From an uncultured Solirubrobacterales bacterium (GTDB lineage Bacteria > Actinomycetota > Thermoleophilia > Solirubrobacterales > Solirubrobacteraceae): a stretch of DNA of 9,176 nt. Position 1 is the stretch's first letter. Each line of letters starts with the position of its first letter. A program made the position numbers and the translations under genes. Below the pieces are notes generated by a model. The model saw nothing but the letters and a program-made list of their open reading frames with translations. It did not search any database and was not told the origin of the DNA. This document shows, one piece after another, positions 6,870 to 9,176 of this stretch. The stretch lies in contig CAJBIG010000251.1 of NCBI GenBank assembly GCA_903953065.1, positions 1-9,176 on the forward strand, given 5' to 3'.

Positions 6870-8539
6870 ACCTCAACGACGACCGGCAGCACCATCGGCC
6901 TGCGACGCAGATGGTCGTAAACCAGCGCTGCGAGATCATCGTGGAGCATCTCTTGGATCACGTCGATCTCGCTCACCGACTCCTTCGCAGCTCGCGCGAC
7001 AGTGGCTTCGACACCGGCTCGAACGTCGTCGAGCAGCTCGTTGGCTTCCTCCGGGAATGGAACGCCGCGGAAGATCACCTCCGGCTCGGCCACCGAGGAA
7101 CCGTCTTCGGCCGAGATCGTCGCCACGACAACGAAGATTCCGTCGGCGCTTAGCATCCGGCGGTCGCGGAGCGGCGCCTCGTTGACCTCGCCGAGCTCTA
7201 CGCCGTCAACAAAGACCATCCCGGACGGAACCGGCTCGCCGAAGCGAGCGCCGTTAGCTGTGATCTCGAGCGGCAAGCCGTTCTCGCCCTTGAAGATCCG
7301 CTCCGGCTCAACACCAACCGCCTCAGCCAACCGGCCGTGGAGCTCAAGCCGCTGGAAGTCGCCATGGAACGGCATCACGTACTTCGGTTTCGTCAGGTTG
7401 AGCATCAGCTTGATCTCTTCGGCGTAGCCGTGGCCGGAGGCGTGAATCGGCGCGTCGCGCGGCGTCATCACGGTGCAACCGATGTGATAGAGCCGGTCGA
7501 TCGTTTCGGAGACCGCACGCTCGTTGCCTGGAACAGGCGTTGCGCTAAAGATCACAGTGTCGCCGCGGCGGAGCTGGACTTCGCGATGCTCGCTGAAAGC
7601 CATCCGCCTCAGCGCGCTCAATGGCTCGCCCTGCGAGCCGGTACAGATAATCACGATCTCGTCGTCTGGCAGATTCTCAAGCGCACGAGGCTTAACGAGC
7701 ATCCCTTCCGGAAAGTCAATATGGCCGAGCGAGCGACCAATGTTGGTGTTCTTAACCATCGAACGTCCAACAAGCGCAACCTTGCGCCCGAGCACTTCGG
7801 CGGCATCGACAACCTGCTGGACACGGTGGATGTTGGAGGCGAAGCAGGTGACGATAATCCGCCCTTCGCAGCCCGCAAAGGCTTGCTCCAGATGGGGCCC
7901 AACTCCAGCTTCGCTCTCCGAGTAGCCCGGGCGGTCAGCGTTGGTCGAGTCACCGCACAGCAGGAGCAGTCCGTCGGCGCCGAGCTGTGCGAGCCGTCCG
8001 AAATCAGCCGGGCGACCGTCGACCGGTGTCTGGTCGAATTTGTAGTCGCCGGTAATCAGCATCGTGCCCGCATCGGTTGTGATCGCCACCGCCATGGCGT
8101 CAGGGATTGAGTGCGTCATCTGAATCAGCTCAACCGTGAACGGCCCCAGCTCGATTTCATCGCCAGGGCGGACATCCTCGATGTCGATCTCTTTGATCTT
8201 GTGTTCGTCGAGCTTGGAGCGTGCCATCGCCATCGTCAGCGGCGCGCCGAAGAGCGGCGGCAGCTCTCCTTCAGAGCTCATCTCGCGCAGCATCCAAGGC
8301 AACGCGCCGAGGTGATCCTCGTGGCCGTGCGTGATGACTATCCCTTCGATGTCGTTGGCGCGCCCCTCGAGGTATGAGAAGTCGGGCAGTACGAGATCAA
8401 TTCCGACCATCTCCGCGGTTGGGAAACGCACTCCGCAGTCGACGACTAGCAGCTTGCCGTCGTACTCGACGACGGTCATGTTCTTTCCAATTTCACCGAG
8501 CCCGCCAAGCGGCAGGACTCTCAATGTTTGATCGGCCAT
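6866..8539 (-). CDS. rnj: Ribonuclease J
   Basis: RNase J is a cytoplasmic metallo-beta-lactamase/beta-CASP enzyme with 5'-3' exonuclease and endonuclease activity in mRNA turnover and rRNA maturation. The 557-aa protein is of normal family length. It starts with the typical RVLPLGGLGEIGKNM stretch (7-21) and carries the zinc motif HGHEDHLGAL (71-80), H143 in MTHSIPDA, D165 in TGDYKFD, the beta-CASP signature CTGSQGEP (299-306), SGHGYAEE (368-375) and H392 in MPFHGDFQ. The C-terminal domain (about 440-557) is complete. The ATG at 8539 overlaps the dapA stop as TGATG and has AAGGAG 10 bases upstream, so the start is well supported. dapA - rnj adjacency, with ftsK further along, is common in Gram-positive bacteria. 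The 3' end meets the histidine kinase gene head-on with no gap, so read-through from either side would produce antisense RNA. No missing active-site residue was seen. Confidence 0.97.
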   Translation of the reverse strand: MADQTLRVLPLGGLGEIGKNMTVVEYDGKLLVVDCGVRFPTAEMVGIDLVLPDFSYLEGRANDIEGIVITHGHEDHLGALPWMLREMSSEGELPPLFGAPLTMAMARSKLDEHKIKEIDIEDVRPGDEIELGPFTVELIQMTHSIPDAMAVAITTDAGTMLITGDYKFDQTPVDGRPADFGRLAQLGADGLLLLCGDSTNADRPGYSESEAGVGPHLEQAFAGCEGRIIVTCFASNIHRVQQVVDAAEVLGRKVALVGRSMVKNTNIGRSLGHIDFPEGMLVKPRALENLPDDEIVIICTGSQGEPLSALRRMAFSEHREVQLRRGDTVIFSATPVPGNERAVSETIDRLYHIGCTVMTPRDAPIHASGHGYAEEIKLMLNLTKPKYVMPFHGDFQRLELHGRLAEAVGVEPERIFKGENGLPLEITANGARFGEPVPSGMVFVDGVELGEVNEAPLRDRRMLSADGIFVVVATISAEDGSSVAEPEVIFRGVPFPEEANELLDDVRAGVEATVARAAKESVSEIDVIQEMLHDDLAALVYDHLRRRPMVLPVVVEV

Positions 8540-9176
8540 CAGCGGCCAGCTCCTTCTAGTAGTCCAAGATTCTTGAGCGCCGTTTCGACAACGGCGCGTT
8601 CCTGCGTGCTTGCCTCAACGAGCGGGAGGCGCAACGGCCCCGATGGCAGCCCAAGCAGCGAGAGCGCTGCCTTGACTGGAATCGGGTTTGTAGTGACGCC
8701 GAGCGCAGCGTAGATCTCAGCCAATGCGGCGTCTATTTCGGCGCGCTGCTCCGGATCATCGACCATCTGGCGCATCTGCGGGCCGACGACGTGGCTGGCA
8801 ACAAGGATGCCACCCAGACCTCCGAGGTCGAGAACTTCGGCGAGCATGTCGTCATTGCCGGCGTAAAGTCCGAGCCCGTCAACTTGAGCGACGTCGTCGG
8901 GGTTGGCCTGCTTGACAAACTCGATCCGGTCGAGCTGGGCGAGCTCGGCTAGAAACTCATTCGGAAGATTCGTCCCGGTCCTGCTCGGAATGTTGTACAG
9001 AATTATCGGCTTGTCGGTGGCCTTGATGACCTCCCCGTAGTGGGCGACTATGCCGCGGCGATTGGGCCGGTTGTAGTAAGGCGTAACGGAAAGAATCGCG
9101 TCGGCGCCAAGCTCGGTTGAGCGCTCAGTCATCTCGACAGCGTGTCGGGTGTCGTTTGAACCCGCGCCGGCGATGA
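8539..9176 (-). CDS. dapA: 4-hydroxy-tetrahydrodipicolinate synthase, C-terminal part (5' end cut by window edge)
   Basis: DapA condenses pyruvate with aspartate semialdehyde in the first committed step of lysine and diaminopimelate synthesis, feeding cell-wall peptide formation. The frame is open to the right edge, giving about 212 visible residues, so roughly the first 80 are missing. Visible in order are GAGSNDT, SVTPYYNRPN, YNIPSRTG with the active-site tyrosine and arginine, the Schiff-base lysine in EFVKQA (codon 8911-8913), YAGNDDM, and TNPIPVKAAL with LRLPLVE near the C-terminus. An internal ATG at 9132 is not the start: the GAGSNDT block before it belongs to the conserved fold. The segment after the lysine, QANPDDV, differs from the more usual EASGD-type wording, so a related pyruvate-dependent aldolase is possible, but the rnj neighbour favours true dapA. 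The stop overlaps the rnj start by one base, indicating co-transcription. Confidence 0.94.
   Translation of the reverse strand, partial: IAGAGSNDTRHAVEMTERSTELGADAILSVTPYYNRPNRRGIVAHYGEVIKATDKPIILYNIPSRTGTNLPNEFLAELAQLDRIEFVKQANPDDVAQVDGLGLYAGNDDMLAEVLDLGGLGGILVASHVVGPQMRQMVDDPEQRAEIDAALAEIYAALGVTTNPIPVKAALSLLGLPSGPLRLPLVEASTQERAVVETALKNLGLLEGAGR
8550..8555 (-). promoter_or_regulatory. rnj ribosome binding site inside the dapA 3' end
   Basis: On the minus strand AAGGAG lies 10 bases before the rnj ATG at 8539, within the last codons of dapA. It is the strongest Shine-Dalgarno in the window and suggests rnj can be initiated independently as well as by coupling across TGATG. Confidence 0.75.

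Noticed and set aside
7337..8110. 257-codon open frame on the plus strand opposite rnj
   Set aside because: It lies wholly antisense to the well-supported RNase J gene, and its translation has no recognisable motif. High-GC coding sequence commonly leaves long open antisense frames.

Overview
The window is compact, high-GC, gene-dense bacterial chromosome. It carries part of the conserved dapA - rnj - ftsK - rodZ-like - cinA - recA neighbourhood of Gram-positive bacteria. A Gram-positive-type LexA (SOS) box before recA, a full-length RNase J, a very basic FtsK N-terminus and an OmpR-type two-component pair point to Actinomycetota. The wording of the FtsK and DapA motifs reminds me of Thermoleophilia (Solirubrobacterales/Gaiellales), but that is an impression from the sequence and was not tested.

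Layout from left to right. Minus strand: recA 5' part (1-407, continues off the left edge); a 130-base gap holding the SOS box (435-447); cinA (538-1833); a short RodZ/YmfM-like HTH membrane protein (1830-2258); ftsK (2272-4719). Then an 88-base divergent promoter region (4720-4807). Plus strand: response regulator (4808-5488) and sensor kinase (5481-6869). Minus strand again: rnj for RNase J (6866-8539) and the 3' part of dapA (8539 to the right edge).

How the genes work together. The left block reads ftsK to rodZ-like to cinA with no room for internal promoters (13-base gap, then a 4-base overlap), so it is probably one operon for chromosome translocation at the septum, cell shape or envelope, and pyridine-nucleotide repair. 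recA follows and has its own LexA-controlled signal. The right block is dapA to rnj, with touching stop and start codons. The two-component pair lies between these blocks on the opposite strand. It fires away from ftsK and runs head-on into rnj, sharing a CTAG stop with it.

No mobile element, tRNA, rRNA, CRISPR array or long repeat was seen, and no gap exceeds 300 bases. The genes are ordinary housekeeping families and I see no undescribed multi-gene system. The points worth a second look are the inverted two-component insertion, the missing pgsA slot with a shortened RodZ-like protein, and the compact regulatory junctions.
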